Made by a program: the position numbers and the translations under genes. The notes beneath the pieces are model-generated. The model did not search any database, had not been told where the DNA came from, and was given only the letters and a program-made list of their open reading frames with translations. From Basidiobolus meristosporus CBS 931.73 (Eukaryota > Basidiobolomycota > Basidiobolomycetes > Basidiobolales > Basidiobolaceae), in the NCBI GenBank assembly GCA_002104905.1, contig MCFE01000083.1, positions 114,485-178,484 of the forward strand: 64,000 nucleotides of DNA, given 5' to 3'. This document shows positions 63,779-64,000 of this stretch, in pieces (the first letter of the stretch is position 1; each line of letters opens with the position of its first letter).

Positions 63779-64000
63779 TAGGGTTAGGGTTAGGGTTAGG
63801 GTTAGGGTTAGGGTTAGGGTTAGGGTTAGGGTTAGGGTTAGGGTTAGGGTTAGGGTTAGGGTTAGGGTTAGGGTTAGGGTTAGGGTTAGGGTTAGGGTTA
63901 GGGTTAGGGTTAGGGTTAGGGTTAGGGTTAGGGTTAGGGTTAGGGTTAGGGTTAGGGTTAGGGTTAGGGTTAGGGTTAGGGTTAGGGTTAGGGTTAGGGT
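63779..64000 (+). repeat. Telomere, (TTAGGG)n
   Basis: 222 bases of perfect TTAGGG repeats running to the end of the window, G-rich strand pointing outward. This marks the physical chromosome end and gives the organism a vertebrate/fungal-type telomere. Confidence 0.99.

Overview
The window is the end of a fungal chromosome. Its last 222 bases are an uninterrupted TTAGGG repeat. Protein genes carry short introns (about 45-73 nt) with GT..AG ends. Ste12 with C-terminal C2H2 fingers, a caleosin, Vti1, CHMP7 and an HDEL-tailed protein disulfide isomerase all indicate a fungus. Recognisable homologues of ELMO/CED-12 and of the animal cell-death regulator Aven are unexpected in well-studied Dikarya, so I infer an early-diverging (non-Dikarya) lineage. 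The species is not identified.

Layout. 1-7.76 kb: three decayed Ty1/copia LTR retrotransposons in the same orientation; the third has both LTRs, a half-tRNA-type primer binding site and a 5-bp target duplication. 8.4-10.7 kb: DHFR and a PA-TM-RING ubiquitin ligase (minus strand). 11.5-15.0 kb: a large inverted duplication, with arms of about 1.6 kb, carrying two convergent copies of an unrecognised gene. 15.4-26.5 kb: a Sel1-repeat protein, a MYND protein, an Aven homologue (nine inferred exons), protein disulfide isomerase plus a scrambled pseudogene of it, and Ste12. 26.5-29.5 kb: no gene I can support. 29.5-41.6 kb: a gene-dense core with a PY-motif arrestin, CHMP7, an LMBR1-like membrane protein, ELMO, Vti1, caleosin and an ankyrin protein. 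Many of these act in membrane traffic, ESCRT function or Rac-type signalling, but they are not an operon. 42-51.3 kb: a sparser subtelomeric region with tandem secreted metallo-beta-lactamase-fold genes, two small secreted proteins and a C-terminally truncated alcohol dehydrogenase.

51.4-63.78 kb: a head-to-tail array of seven non-LTR retrotransposon copies, all on the minus strand. Each has its 3' end toward the centromere, joined to a short TTAGGG-type stub, and its 5' end abutting the next stub. The outermost copy is capped directly by the telomere. Three kinds of element (A: RT; B: ORF1-UGA-endonuclease/RT; C: ORF1 only) share a 3'-terminal hairpin. This resembles the Drosophila HeT-A/TART telomere arrangement but occurs on an ordinary TTAGGG telomere. 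It is the most interesting system in the window.

Exon boundaries were derived by hand from splice signals and reading-frame continuity. All homology calls rest on recognising motifs, not on a database search.
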